Assembly: GCA_946493765.1 (NCBI GenBank) | Contig: CAMMAZ010000017.1 | Span: 1-41,968 of the forward strand | Source of the DNA: an uncultured Clostridia bacterium | Lineage (GTDB): Bacteria; Bacillota; Clostridia; Oscillospirales; Acutalibacteraceae | Direction: 5' to 3' | Length of the DNA: 41,968 nucleotides | In this document: in pieces, positions 33,943 to 41,968 of the stretch | How the letters are laid out: each line of letters begins with the position of its first letter | How positions within the stretch are numbered: the first letter of the stretch is position 1 | Program-made: the position numbers and the translations under genes | The notes under the pieces: model-generated | The model's database searches: none | Told to the model about the DNA's origin: nothing | What the model saw: the letters and a program-made list of their open reading frames with translations, nothing else

Positions 33943-33948
33943 TATAAT
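33943..33948 (+). promoter_or_regulatory. -10 box of the glycosidase operon promoter
   Basis: TATAAT at 33943-33948 lies 40 nt before the ATG at 33988. No -35 is present at 16-18 nt, which is typical of an activator-dependent promoter, here presumably AraC-type. Confidence 0.5.
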
Positions 33949-33987
33949 ATAACATAGATTTAAAAAAAGTAAAGAGGGAGCCGGGAC

Positions 33988-35400
33988 ATGGAACGTTTGA
34001 TCAAAGTGGGAAAAATTGTTCCCAAAGACGGGAAGAATATTAAAAAATCGATACTCGGTCTGGGATTTGAAAAACTGGATCGGGATGTTTTTGATCCGGA
34101 AAAGGCATATGATTTTGTTGCTAAATCGGGCGTAAAATGGGCGAGACTGCAGTCGGGATGGCAAAAAACAGAACGAAAAAAGGGAGAATATCATTTTGAA
34201 TGGCTTGACCGGATCGTGGATTCGCTTTTGCAAATCGGTGTTGAGCCGTTTTTGTGTTTATGTTATGGAAACGATTTATATACCGAAACCGCCAAAAAGG
34301 TTTTTGGCGCAACGGGATGTCCGCCGATCCACACAGCGGAAGAAAAAAACGCATGGCGGGCGTATGTCAAAGCGGTGGTCACCCATTACAAGGGAAAAAT
34401 AACCAGTTATGAGATATGGAATGAACCGGACGGTTTATGGGGCTGGAAACACGGTGTCAATGCGACCGAACTCGGAGAATTTATTGTGGACACCGCAAAA
34501 GCCTGCAAAAGCGCCGATCCCGATTGCCGCGTCATCGGACTTGCTACCTGTTTATCAAACCGTGATTATTTGGAAACAGTCGCAGGCACCGGTGCTTTAA
34601 ATGCGATCGACGGTATTTCCTATCATGCCTATAGCACCGGTGAGTCGGAATTCGACGCTACATATAATCTATATAACGAATTACGTCAAAAGTATAATCC
34701 GAATTTGACCATCATTCAGGGGGAAAGCGGCGCGCAGTCCCGTTCCGACGGATGCGGTGCGTTAAGGGGAGGCGCATGGACGCCGTTGAAACAGGCAAAA
34801 TTCCTGCTGCGGCACTTGTTGACCGATATTAAAAACCAGGTGGAAAAAGCGTTTTATTTTTCCTGCATGGATATGATCGAAGCGCTCAACGGAAAAGTCG
34901 GAGAAGTGGCTTCCTATCTTGATTATGCTTATTTTGGCGTTATCAGCGCCTCCTTTGATGAAAACGGACGTTCAACGGGAGAATACACGCCAAAGCTGTC
35001 TTATTATGCACTACAGAATCTTTGCAGCGTTTTTTGCGAGGATTACACCGTGACAAAGCTTCCCATTGAAAGCGGTTGTGAATGGAGCGAACGCTGCATC
35101 GGCTATGATTTTGATTTTAAAAACACCTGTCATTTTGCGGTCAAAAAGCCCAACGGCGCTTCGGCACTGGTTTATTGGATCCCGAAAAATATTTTAACGG
35201 AAACGATCGAAACCACAGTTTCCTTTAAAATAAAAAAAGATAGCGTCAGCGGAGAGATCCACATTGTTGATCTGTTGACCGGAGTAATCTATGATCTGCC
35301 TGAAAAAATGCTTGACAGCGACGATACATATATCAAATTCAAAAATATTCCGGCAACAGATATACCGATGCTGTTGACATTCGGGGATTTTTGCTGTTGA
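33988..35400 (+). CDS. Clan GH-A glycoside hydrolase (GH39-like)
   Basis: Retaining glycosidase with a TIM-barrel clan-A fold, 470 aa. The acid/base Glu146 is in YEIWNEPDGLW and the nucleophile Glu246 in IIQGESGAQS, 100 residues apart. The N-terminal LGLGFEKLD and KSGVKWARLQSGWQKTERKKGEYHFEWLD are typical of GH39/GH5-type families. A C-terminal beta-rich part (about 375-470) follows. No signal peptide is seen, so it should act on imported oligosaccharides. A GAGGGAG SD precedes the ATG. First gene of a three-gene operon with a sugar-acid dehydratase and an SDR. The exact GH family and substrate are uncertain. Confidence 0.82.
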   Translation: MERLIKVGKIVPKDGKNIKKSILGLGFEKLDRDVFDPEKAYDFVAKSGVKWARLQSGWQKTERKKGEYHFEWLDRIVDSLLQIGVEPFLCLCYGNDLYTETAKKVFGATGCPPIHTAEEKNAWRAYVKAVVTHYKGKITSYEIWNEPDGLWGWKHGVNATELGEFIVDTAKACKSADPDCRVIGLATCLSNRDYLETVAGTGALNAIDGISYHAYSTGESEFDATYNLYNELRQKYNPNLTIIQGESGAQSRSDGCGALRGGAWTPLKQAKFLLRHLLTDIKNQVEKAFYFSCMDMIEALNGKVGEVASYLDYAYFGVISASFDENGRSTGEYTPKLSYYALQNLCSVFCEDYTVTKLPIESGCEWSERCIGYDFDFKNTCHFAVKKPNGASALVYWIPKNILTETIETTVSFKIKKDSVSGEIHIVDLLTGVIYDLPEKMLDSDDTYIKFKNIPATDIPMLLTFGDFCC

Positions 35401-35416
35401 CACAGGAGGTGGTTTT

Positions 35417-36577
35417 GTGAAGATCACGGATGTGAAGCCTTTTGTCGTAGACTGTTATCGAACCAACCTGATCTTTGTTAAGATATACACAGACGAAGGA
35501 CTTTCGGGTGTTGGAGAAGGAACGCTGGAATATAAGGAATTCGCCTTTTTGGGTGCGCTGGAACATATCAAAACGTATCTCATCGGTAAAAATCCGTTGC
35601 ATATCGAACAGCATTTTCATCAGATTTACCGTGACGCATATTGGCGGGGCGGCGCTGTCCTGATGTCGGCGCTGTCGGCGGTGGAAATGGCGCTGTGGGA
35701 CATTTTAGGCAAGTTTTTGAATGTTCCGGTGTATCAGCTGTTAGGCGGCAAAGTCAATGATAAAGCGCGGATTTATGTAAACGGTTGGTTTTCCGGCGCA
35801 AGGGAACCCGCAGAATTTGCACAAAAGGCGGGGGAAGCGGTAAAGCGGGGTATTACCGCTTTAAAATGGGATCCTTTCGGACAGGCATATCTGAATATTT
35901 CAAACGCAGCGTTGGATAAGGCGCTGCGCTGTATTGCGGCTGTTCGCGAGACGGTCGGGGATCAGGTCGATTTATTGATCGAAGGGCATGGGCGGTTTAA
36001 TATTCCCACAGGGATTCAAATTGCAAAGGAATTGGAACCGTTTAAACCGATGTTTTTTGAAGAACCAACCCCGCCGGACAGTCTGGAGGCTTTAAAAGCG
36101 GTCAAAGATGCATCACCGGTTGCCATTGCAGCGGGGGAACGGCTGTATACTCGTTGGGATTACAGACCGTTTTTTGATCTGCAGCCCGCTGATTATATCC
36201 AGCCGGACGTTTCCCATGCCGGCGGTATCATGGAGCTGAAGAAAATTGCAGCCGAAGCGGAATGCAGGTATATTCCTTTTGCGCCGCACAATCCTTCCGG
36301 CCCGGTGGCCAACGCGGCGACCTTACAGCTGGCGGCCAACTGCCCGAATTTTTGTATTCTTGAAATCATGTATAGCGACGTGGCATGGCGCGGCGAGATC
36401 ACAAATGAGAGCCTGATTTATCAAGACAGCTCTATCATGATTCCGGATCGTCCGGGACTTGGAATCGAAATCAATGAGGAAGCGTGTTTAAAACATCCTT
36501 ATCAGCCGCACACACTGCGTCATTATGACGGAACGCTCACGGATATCAGACCTGCAAATACAATGTTTTATTTTTGA
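35417..36577 (+). CDS. Enolase-superfamily sugar-acid dehydratase (galactonate/gluconate type)
   Basis: A 386-aa mandelate racemase/muconate lactonising family enzyme, predicted to dehydrate an aldonic acid to a 2-keto-3-deoxy acid. Metal ligands fall at Glu189 (LLIEGHGRF), Glu215/216 (FFEEP) and Glu241 (AAGERLY). The catalytic dyad is Asp264 and His291 (FAPHNPSGP). The HGR and PHNPSGP blocks are typical of galactonate/gluconate dehydratases. Start GTG 35417 is 7 nt after AGGAGGTG and 16 nt after the glycosidase stop. Substrate is inferred, not proven. Confidence 0.85.
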   Translation: MKITDVKPFVVDCYRTNLIFVKIYTDEGLSGVGEGTLEYKEFAFLGALEHIKTYLIGKNPLHIEQHFHQIYRDAYWRGGAVLMSALSAVEMALWDILGKFLNVPVYQLLGGKVNDKARIYVNGWFSGAREPAEFAQKAGEAVKRGITALKWDPFGQAYLNISNAALDKALRCIAAVRETVGDQVDLLIEGHGRFNIPTGIQIAKELEPFKPMFFEEPTPPDSLEALKAVKDASPVAIAAGERLYTRWDYRPFFDLQPADYIQPDVSHAGGIMELKKIAAEAECRYIPFAPHNPSGPVANAATLQLAANCPNFCILEIMYSDVAWRGEITNESLIYQDSSIMIPDRPGLGIEINEEACLKHPYQPHTLRHYDGTLTDIRPANTMFYF

Positions 36578-36609
36578 GAATCAAAATCACGTATGCGAAA
36601 GGAGCTAAA

Positions 36610-37401
36610 ATGAAAAAGACAATGCTGATCACCGGCGGCGCGGACGGAACGGGGTTCGCGATCGCCGAAAAGTTTGCCGGCGCCGGCTATGCGGTGCTGC
36701 TGACCAGCCGTGATGTTGAAAAAGCCCGCGCGGCGGCGAGAATGCTGACGGTCAAATATGATATTTTTTCAAAGGGATATGTATTGGATATCGGCGCCGA
36801 GCAAGCGGTGACCGACATGTTTAACGATATCGACCGTTCGGGTTGTTTTGTCGAGACGGTGGTGCTCAATGCTGCCAATATGGGATTTGGGGACGATCCG
36901 GTCAAAGGAATGGATTTTTTTACGGTTTCGGTTTCGGATTTTCAGCGTGTTTTTGAAACCAATATTGTTTGGAATTTCATGATCATCCGACAGGCAGCAT
37001 TGCGTATGCGTGCAAAACATAAAGGCGCGATCGTGTTTATTGGTTCTAACACCGCATATAGAGCCATTCCCAACAGAAGCGCTTATTGTGCGTCTAAGGG
37101 CGGCATAAATGCAATGTCCAGAGCTTTTGCGGTGGATTTGGGACCCTTTGGCATTCGCTCCAATGTTGTATTGCCGGGAACCATCAAAACCAAAAGATGG
37201 ATGCAAATGGGGGAACGGCAGGTGATCAACGGTCAATGCACACCGATCGGTGATATTTCGGATTTTGAGGATATTGCCAATGCGGCTTTTTTCCTCGGCA
37301 CGGATCTTTCCAAAAACATAACGGGATCGGAAATAACGGTAGACGGCGGTATGAGCTGCCAGCTTTATCCGGCGGTTTTGGATTCTTCAAAACGCGGATA
37401 A
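36610..37401 (+). CDS. Short-chain dehydrogenase/reductase
   Basis: A 263-aa SDR oxidoreductase. The cofactor motif is ITGGADGTGFAIAEKF and the catalytic Tyr/Lys are in SAYCASKGGINAMSRA, with a Ser in FIGSNTAYR. The C-terminal ITGSEITVDGGMSCQ is the family end. ATG 36610 follows AAAGGAG; a longer in-frame start at 36574 overlaps the dehydratase stop but has no SD. As the third operon gene it probably interconverts a sugar/lactone or keto-sugar acid feeding the dehydratase. Confidence 0.9.
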   Translation: MKKTMLITGGADGTGFAIAEKFAGAGYAVLLTSRDVEKARAAARMLTVKYDIFSKGYVLDIGAEQAVTDMFNDIDRSGCFVETVVLNAANMGFGDDPVKGMDFFTVSVSDFQRVFETNIVWNFMIIRQAALRMRAKHKGAIVFIGSNTAYRAIPNRSAYCASKGGINAMSRAFAVDLGPFGIRSNVVLPGTIKTKRWMQMGERQVINGQCTPIGDISDFEDIANAAFFLGTDLSKNITGSEITVDGGMSCQLYPAVLDSSKRG

Positions 37402-37450
37402 ATGCCGTGAAAGCAGCGATCTGATGAAGATTGAATCAGCAATGATATTT

Positions 37451-37498
37451 AAACAAGAAGCTGTGCAAATATTTTTCATTTGCACAGCTTCTTGTTTT
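37451..37498. terminator. Bidirectional terminator between the SDR and xre genes
   Basis: A perfect 20-bp inverted repeat (37451-37470 with 37478-37497; core GAAGCTGTGCAAAT), 7-nt loop, flanked by TTTT. Confidence 0.88.
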
Positions 37499-37546
37499 AT
37501 ACTTGCACGATTCTAATCAATTTTATAGGTTTAGGATAAGCGAGAT

Positions 37547-37789
37547 TTACTTTATTTCCTGCTCCAATTCCTCAAAGGATTGCGTATTGAAAAACTCCGG
37601 TAAAGTCATTTCTAAACCGTCGCATAATTTTTTGATGGTGATAATGGATACATCTTTACGCGCATCGCTAAACATGCTGTAAACGGTGGATGGGGTGACC
37701 CCTGCAAGCGTTGCCAATTCATTTAATTTTATATTTCGTTCTTCACAAATTTGTTTAAACCGTTTTACGACTTCCTTTTTAACTCCCAT
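37547..37789 (-). CDS. Xre family HTH regulator
   Basis: An 80-aa single-domain Cro/C1-type repressor: VVKRFKQICEERNIKLNELATLAGVTPSTVYSMFSDARKDVSIITIKKLCDGLEMTLPEFF. The ATG at 37789 is preceded by GGGAGGG 6 nt upstream; an upstream in-frame ATG at 37804 would place the SD inside the gene. It is divergent from the SLOG gene, and the shared intergenic region carries repeated TTGCGTA/TACGCAA half-sites that this protein likely binds. Confidence 0.9.
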   Translation of the reverse strand: MGVKKEVVKRFKQICEERNIKLNELATLAGVTPSTVYSMFSDARKDVSIITIKKLCDGLEMTLPEFFNTQSFEELEQEIK

Positions 37790-37831
37790 TTGAATCCCTC
37801 CCATATCAGAATCATATTCTTTTTTACAATT

Positions 37832-37897
37832 TTGCGTATACGCACTTGCGTAATTATGATGGATCTGATAAAATATTATTGTACGCAATAGCGTATA
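37832..37897. promoter_or_regulatory. Operator-like repeats between xre and the SLOG gene
   Basis: Three copies of a TTGCGTA-type half-site array: TGCGTATACGCA (37833-37844, perfect palindrome), TTGCGTAA (37846-37853) and TACGC-AATA-GCGTA (37882-37895). They fill the divergent promoter region and are the probable binding sites of the Xre protein. Confidence 0.65.
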
Positions 37898-37920
37898 AAA
37901 ATATTTTGGGAGGGTTTGAT

Positions 37921-38355
37921 ATGCGTTGTATGTTTTGCGGACATGGGAGAATTGAAGAAAACAGACAACATGTTTTGCAAAAAGCACGAGAGAAAATCAG
38001 CAGCCTGATTGAAATCGGCGTGGAAGAATTCTGGTCAGGCGGTATGGGAGCGTTTGATGAAGAATGTGAACATATTGTTCGAGAAATAAAAAAGGGGAAT
38101 CCTCGCTTGCAGCTTTACTGCATCAGTCCGGACTTGCCGCCGTCCCGGCAATATTACCAAAGGGAATACGACGGTTTGATTTTTTCGGGACACAAAGTGA
38201 CCTATTATAAAGCCGCCATACCGATGCGAAATCAGTGGATGGTCGATCACTGTGATTTTTGTCTGTCCTATGTTATCCGCCCTTTCGGCGGCGCTTATAA
38301 AACGTTAAGCTATGCAAAACGGCAACAGCATATGCAGTGTATTGACATAAAATAA
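37921..38355 (+). CDS. SLOG/DUF1273-like (YpsA-type) protein
   Basis: A 144-aa Rossmann-like protein of the SLOG superfamily. The N-terminus MRCMFCGHGRI and the motif WSGGMGAFDEECEHIVREIKK resemble DUF1273/YpsA proteins, which are predicted nucleotide- or NAD-derivative-binding proteins. The C-terminal FCLSYVIRPFGGAYKTLSYAKRQQ also fits. The start at 37921 is preceded by GGGAGGG. It is divergent from xre, sharing operator-like repeats, so probably repressed by it. Ligand and role are unknown. Confidence 0.82.
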   Translation: MRCMFCGHGRIEENRQHVLQKAREKISSLIEIGVEEFWSGGMGAFDEECEHIVREIKKGNPRLQLYCISPDLPPSRQYYQREYDGLIFSGHKVTYYKAAIPMRNQWMVDHCDFCLSYVIRPFGGAYKTLSYAKRQQHMQCIDIK

Positions 38356-38398
38356 AACCACCCGATCGAATGATTTTTTCATTCGACCGGGTGGTTTT
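38354..38398 (+). terminator. Intrinsic terminator after the SLOG gene
   Basis: A long stem (38354-38373 with 38379-38398; arm AAAACCACCC) with a single mismatch and a T-rich loop, ending in TTTT. Confidence 0.85.
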
Positions 38399-38428
38399 GC
38401 ATATACTGTCTTGAAGGGAGTGCTGCTT

Positions 38429-38719
38429 ATGATCGTGCGTGCCGGGGATTTATATGAAAAAGAGGTTATCTGCGTCAAAGACGGCACAAAAATGGGAAAT
38501 ATGGGCGACTTTGAAATCAACACCGAAACCGGACAGGTGGAGACCATCATTATTTTCGGGAGAAACCGGCTGTTTGGGTTGCTGGGTCGGGAGGACGACC
38601 GGGTCATCCCGATGTCCTGTGTGGAGGTGTTTGGCGACGAGGTCATTTTGGTCGACTGTGAGCCGCCCCGTCCGCGCCGCCGCAGTTCCAAAAACTTTTT
38701 GAGCAATTTGTTTTCATAA
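38429..38719 (+). CDS. YlmC/YmxH family PRC-barrel protein
   Basis: A 96-aa protein of the YlmC/YmxH family, common in endospore-forming Firmicutes and often tagged sporulation-related. The PRC-barrel-like core is DLYEKEVICVKDGTKMGNMGDFEINTETGQVETIIIFG, then the RVIPMSCVEVFGDEVILVDCE end and a basic tail PRPRRRSSKNF. The ATG at 38429 has AAGGGAG 8 nt upstream; an in-frame TTG at 38411 is unlikely. Single gene with its own terminator. Function is poorly defined. Confidence 0.85.
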   Translation: MIVRAGDLYEKEVICVKDGTKMGNMGDFEINTETGQVETIIIFGRNRLFGLLGREDDRVIPMSCVEVFGDEVILVDCEPPRPRRRSSKNFLSNLFS

Positions 38720-38768
38720 AATTAGGGCAAACAAAGGGAAAACAGCAACCCTTTGTTTGCCTTAATTT
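38719..38768. terminator. Bidirectional terminator
   Basis: A near-perfect 20-bp stem (38719-38738 with 38749-38768; core GGCAAACAAAGGG) between the convergent YlmC/YmxH-like and pseudouridine synthase genes. It overlaps the end of both. Confidence 0.8.
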
Positions 38769-39714
38769 AAAATGCATCGGCGAACCAGACGTGATCAACG
38801 GTGAAGGTTTTTCCATTTAAATAGTTGAGATTTTCAGCGTCGGTCTGAAAGGAAAACCGCAGCTTATAGGAATAAAGCGCCTGGTGCACAAACCCTCTTT
38901 TTTTATCGGCTGCATTTTTGCCATATTTCCCGTCGCCTACCAGCGGATGCCCAATACTTGCAAAATGCGCGCGAATTTGATGGGTGCGCCCGGTCAGCAA
39001 TTCGATCTCTAAAAGAGATTGATTTTGATTTTCGCGCAGCACCTTATATTTTGTCCGGATCTCTTTTGCGCCGGGAACCGGTCTGTCAAACACTTTCACC
39101 TGATTTTTTTCTTCGTTTTTGATGAGAAATCCGGTCAAGGTGTTTTCTTTTTCCTTTAAAATGCCGTGCACCAGACAAAGATAAAACTTGTCCAGTTCGC
39201 GGTGTTTGATCTTGTCGTTTAACACCCGCAGCGTCTGCGCATTTTTGGCGGCGATCACAATGCCGCCGGTGTTCCGGTCAATGCGGTTGGCAAGCGCAGG
39301 AGCAAAACTGTTTTCACGTTCGGGATCATATTCTCCCTTTTCATATAAATAGCGGGTAATGCGGCCAATCAGCGTGTCGCCGTATTCTCCCTTGTCCGGG
39401 TGGACAAGCAATCCTTCCGGCTTGTCGGCGAGTAGAATATTTTCGTCCTCATAAAGCACGGATAATTTTTTGGAAGCGTTCAAAAAATCATAGGCCTTGG
39501 TGCGACTTTCAAAAAATTCATCGTTGATATAAAAATCCACCACGTCGCCCTGTTTTAAGCGCGTGGAGATTTCGCCGCGCTTGCCGTTGACCTTGATGCG
39601 CTTTAACCGAATGTATTTATATAATAAGGAATGCGGCAAAAGCGGCGCAGTTTTTAAAACAAATTTATCCAGCCGTTGATCCGCGTCATTCGCGTTGACG
39701 GTAAAGCTTTTCAT
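38767..39714 (-). CDS. RluA family RNA pseudouridine synthase
   Basis: Converts uridine to pseudouridine in rRNA or tRNA. The 315-aa protein has an N-terminal S4 domain (ADQRLDKFVLKTAPLLPHSLLYKYIRLKRIKVNGKR). The RluA catalytic domain carries Asp146 in NRIDRNTGGIVIAAK, with IELLTGRTHQIRAHFASIGHPLVGDGKYG further on. The start at 39714 has an AAAGGA SD. It is transcribed divergently from mnmA. The RNA target position cannot be told from sequence. Confidence 0.93.
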   Translation of the reverse strand: MKSFTVNANDADQRLDKFVLKTAPLLPHSLLYKYIRLKRIKVNGKRGEISTRLKQGDVVDFYINDEFFESRTKAYDFLNASKKLSVLYEDENILLADKPEGLLVHPDKGEYGDTLIGRITRYLYEKGEYDPERENSFAPALANRIDRNTGGIVIAAKNAQTLRVLNDKIKHRELDKFYLCLVHGILKEKENTLTGFLIKNEEKNQVKVFDRPVPGAKEIRTKYKVLRENQNQSLLEIELLTGRTHQIRAHFASIGHPLVGDGKYGKNAADKKRGFVHQALYSYKLRFSFQTDAENLNYLNGKTFTVDHVWFADAF

Positions 39715-39811
39715 CGTTTGATTCCTTTCCAGAATAAAATCATAAAGTTATTATAGCATAAAAACACAATTCGTGTTATAATATTCTATATTTTTATTTT
39801 GAGGGAGCAAA

Positions 39812-40885
39812 ATGGCGGATAAAAAAAGAGTTTTGGTCGCGATGAGCGGCGGCGTGGATTCCTCTGTGGCCGCAGCGCTGCTTTTGGAACAGGGCTATGA
39901 AGTGGAAGGGGTCACCATGCAGATCTGGCCGGATATTGCGGATGAGGAAGAACGCATCACAAAGGGATGCTGTTCGCTTTCAGCTGTGGACGACGCGCGT
40001 CGGGTCGCTTATCATCTCGGCATTCGGTATCATGTCTGGAATTTCAAGGATCTGTTCCAACAAAGCGTTATCCAACCCTTTGTGCAGGAATATGTTGCGG
40101 GAAGAACCCCCAACCCTTGTATTCGCTGCAATAAAATCGTGAAATTTGAAGCGCTGTTGACCCGTGCGTTAGCAGTGGGATTTGACTATATCGCCACCGG
40201 GCATTACGGGCAAATTGATAAATTCGGTGATCGCTATGTGCTAAAGCGCTCGGCGTCCATCGAAAAGGATCAGACCTATGCGCTGTATAACTTAACACAG
40301 CATCAACTGCAGCATTTGCTGCTGCCCTGCGGGACAATGTCCAAGCCGCAACTGCGGGAATATGCAAAGCAAAAGGAAATTCCGGTCTTTGATAAACCGG
40401 ACAGCCAGGAAATTTGTTTTGTTCGGGATAATGATTATGCCGGTTTTATCGAAAAGGCGGGCTATCCGTCTGTTCCCGGCAACTTTATCGATACGAAAGG
40501 GAATGTGATCGGTCGGCATAAGGGGATTTTCCATTACACCGTCGGGCAACGCAAGGGACTCGGCATGACGTTTGGAAAACCGATGTTTGTCGTGAAAATC
40601 GATCCGGTTGCGAATACCGTGACGCTCGGCGATAATGCGGACACCTTTCAAAATGAACTGTTCGCAAAAGAGCTGAATTGGATCGCATTCGATCAACTGC
40701 CGGATGCCGGGATTTCGTGTAAAGTAAAAATCCGGTATAACGGTCCGGCACAGGACGCAACAGTTTATCCGGCAAACGGTGGTGTGCGTGTGGTATTCGA
40801 CGAGCCTGTCCGTGCGGTAACACCGGGACAATCCGCTGTGTTTTATGATGGAGATATTGTGCTTGGCGGCGGTATCATTCAATAA
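39812..40885 (+). CDS. mnmA: tRNA-specific 2-thiouridylase MnmA
   Basis: Installs the 2-thio group on U34 of tRNA-Lys, tRNA-Glu and tRNA-Gln. The 357-aa protein has the PP-loop VLVAMSGGVDSSVAA, Cys103 in TPNPCIRCN and the second catalytic Cys202 in SQEICFV. It also has GHYGQ and FHYTVGQRKGLG; the C-terminal barrel ends AVFYDGDIVLGGGII. A GAGGGAG SD precedes ATG 39812. Sulfur is normally passed from a cysteine desulfurase, not encoded here. Followed by a strong terminator. Confidence 0.96.
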   Translation: MADKKRVLVAMSGGVDSSVAAALLLEQGYEVEGVTMQIWPDIADEEERITKGCCSLSAVDDARRVAYHLGIRYHVWNFKDLFQQSVIQPFVQEYVAGRTPNPCIRCNKIVKFEALLTRALAVGFDYIATGHYGQIDKFGDRYVLKRSASIEKDQTYALYNLTQHQLQHLLLPCGTMSKPQLREYAKQKEIPVFDKPDSQEICFVRDNDYAGFIEKAGYPSVPGNFIDTKGNVIGRHKGIFHYTVGQRKGLGMTFGKPMFVVKIDPVANTVTLGDNADTFQNELFAKELNWIAFDQLPDAGISCKVKIRYNGPAQDATVYPANGGVRVVFDEPVRAVTPGQSAVFYDGDIVLGGGIIQ

Positions 40886-40914
40886 AAAAACGGCTTTTGA
40901 AAGCCGTTTTTTTA
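40884..40914 (+). terminator. Intrinsic terminator of mnmA
   Basis: AAAAAAACGGCTT pairs with AAGCCGTTTTTTT around a short loop. It also faces the convergent metA end. Confidence 0.88.
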
Positions 40915-40919
40915 TTGAG

Positions 40920-41840
40920 TCATTCATGCAGCTGTGAAAGGTCATAGGGTGTGTGCTGGTAAACGATATAATTTAACCAGTTGGAAAACAATAAACTTGC
41001 GTGTGACCGCCAGTTCATATATGGCAATAGATTTGGATCGTCGTGCGGGAAATAGTTTTTCGGCACATCGATCGGCAGCCCTTTTTCCACATCGCGTTGA
41101 TATTCCTTTTGCAAAGTGCAGCGATCATATTCCGAATGGCCGGAAACAAAAAATTTGCGACATTGCCGGTCGGCACAGATATGCACGCCCGCTTCTTCAG
41201 AATAGGTGAGAATATCAAGTTCCGGAATCTTTTCGATTTCCTCCCGCCAAACGGTAGTATGACGGGAATGCGGCGCATAGAACACATCATCGAAACCACG
41301 TAGCAGCGGATGGTTCGGAATCAGTGGTTTGTGTTTGAAAATACCGAATAGCTTTTTATCCAACAGATGCTTTTGGATCCCGTAATGATAATAAAGCCCG
41401 GCCTGTGCGCCCCAACATATATATAAGGTGGAATAAACATGCGAATCTGCCCATTTGAAAATACTGCAAAGTTCATCCCAGTAATCGGTTTGTTCAAAAT
41501 CCATCATTTCAACCGGCGCGCCAGTCACGATCAGTCCGTCATAACGGTGATCTTTTACTTCATCAAAGGTTTTATAAAAGGCCAACAGATGTTCTTTAGA
41601 AACATTTTTGGATTTGTGCGATACTGTCTGCAACAAATCGATTTCAATTTGCAGCGGTGTGTTGCCAAGCAGTCGCAGCAACTGCGTTTCGGTTTCAATT
41701 TTTGTAGGCATCAAATTTAAAATCAGTATTTGCAGTGGGCGGATGTCCTGGCTTAACGCCCTGGTTTCCGTCATCACAAAAATGTTTTCTTTTTCAAGGA
41801 TTTTTGCAGCAGGCAAGGCATTTGGAATTTTGATCGGCAT
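40920..41840 (-). CDS. metA: Homoserine O-acetyltransferase (MetA type)
   Basis: First committed step of methionine synthesis, acylating homoserine. The 306-aa protein has catalytic Cys142 (YICWGAQAG), His235 and Glu237 (SGHSEYD), at exactly the classic MetA positions. Residue 111 is Glu (TGAPVE); in the MetA family Glu111 gives acetyl-CoA specificity and Gly gives succinyl-CoA, so this should be an acetyltransferase. The start at 41840 has an AAAGGAAGG SD. No SAM riboswitch is visible in the short leader. Confidence 0.94.
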   Translation of the reverse strand: MPIKIPNALPAAKILEKENIFVMTETRALSQDIRPLQILILNLMPTKIETETQLLRLLGNTPLQIEIDLLQTVSHKSKNVSKEHLLAFYKTFDEVKDHRYDGLIVTGAPVEMMDFEQTDYWDELCSIFKWADSHVYSTLYICWGAQAGLYYHYGIQKHLLDKKLFGIFKHKPLIPNHPLLRGFDDVFYAPHSRHTTVWREEIEKIPELDILTYSEEAGVHICADRQCRKFFVSGHSEYDRCTLQKEYQRDVEKGLPIDVPKNYFPHDDPNLLPYMNWRSHASLLFSNWLNYIVYQHTPYDLSQLHE

Positions 41841-41873
41841 GATTTCGCCTTCCTTTCGGGTGGTATGAATAGC

Positions 41874-41902
41874 ATTATAACAAAATAAAATCGTTTTTTC
41901 AA
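41874..41902 (-). promoter_or_regulatory. Promoter of metA
   Basis: The minus strand reads TTGAAA (41897-41902), 17 nt, TATAAT (41874-41879), about 33 nt before the metA ATG. Confidence 0.7.
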
Positions 41903-41932
41903 TAAAAATTTCGAAAAAGATAAAAAAGGGGG

Positions 41933-41961
41933 TTGACAAGAGGAGGTGAGGATGGTAAAAT
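41933..41961 (+). promoter_or_regulatory. Promoter at the window end, facing out
   Basis: TTGACA (41933-41938), 17 nt, TAAAAT (41956-41961). It is divergent from metA and drives a transcript whose gene lies beyond the window. The AGGAGGTGAGGATGG inside the spacer mimics an SD and start, but the frame closes after three codons. Confidence 0.6.
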
Positions 41962-41968
41962 AATCAGG

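Noticed and set aside
41841..41940. Possible SAM riboswitch before metA
   Set aside because: The leader between promoter and ATG is only about 30 nt, with no room or motifs for an aptamer.

Overview
The window is one contiguous chromosomal stretch from a low-to-mid GC, Gram-positive anaerobe, most likely a Clostridia lineage of the Oscillospirales/Ruminococcaceae type. This placement is inferred from gene content: a T-box leader on alaS, a class B sortase with an LCP protein, a YlmC/YmxH-family protein, DUF1836 and SLOG proteins, a BirA repressor with BioY, acetyl-type MetA, strong SD sequences, several TTG/GTG starts and many intrinsic terminators. There is no prophage, insertion sequence or CRISPR array.

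Layout. 1-843: rpsI-rplM on the minus strand behind a consensus promoter. 1-8.3 kb: D-lactate dehydrogenase, a haemolysin-III membrane protein, DUF1836 regulator plus a sialate O-acetylesterase-like enzyme, a MATE exporter, and birA-bioY with a BirA-type operator. 8.3-13 kb (minus): an LCP ligase and class B sortase pair, a small sortase-anchored protein, two small membrane proteins and a TIM-barrel sugar isomerase. 13-16.7 kb: thioredoxin, a Crp/Fnr regulator and a CoA-disulfide reductase-rhodanese (a thiol/redox module), then a DUF134 regulator with a NifX-like protein. 16.9-21.2 kb: a GT2 + GT-C membrane glycosyltransferase pair, whose upstream region is a roughly 205-bp segment bounded by perfect 23-bp inverted repeats and containing a promoter, next to a (frameshifted) tyrosine recombinase. 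This looks like a phase-variation switch for surface glycosylation.

21.4-27 kb: a GNAT acetyltransferase with a possible PD-(D/E)XK nuclease-like protein, tRNA-Arg(CCG), secD-secF and an aspartate-type aminotransferase. 27.2-33 kb: T-box-controlled alaS followed by HIT, APRT-like, engB and lysA genes. 33-37.4 kb: an AraC regulator divergent from a three-gene sugar/sugar-acid operon (clan-A glycosidase, enolase-superfamily dehydratase, SDR). 37.5-42 kb: a divergent Xre/SLOG pair with shared operator-like repeats, a YlmC/YmxH protein, an RluA pseudouridine synthase, mnmA and metA.

The most interesting element is the putative invertible promoter at 20072-20322. In the orientation present here its promoter points into the glycosyltransferase operon (ON). 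Other notable points are operator-like palindromes placed precisely on the promoters of trxA, birA, the DUF134 gene and the xre/SLOG pair, an internally duplicated SecF, and the sortase-LCP-substrate cluster.
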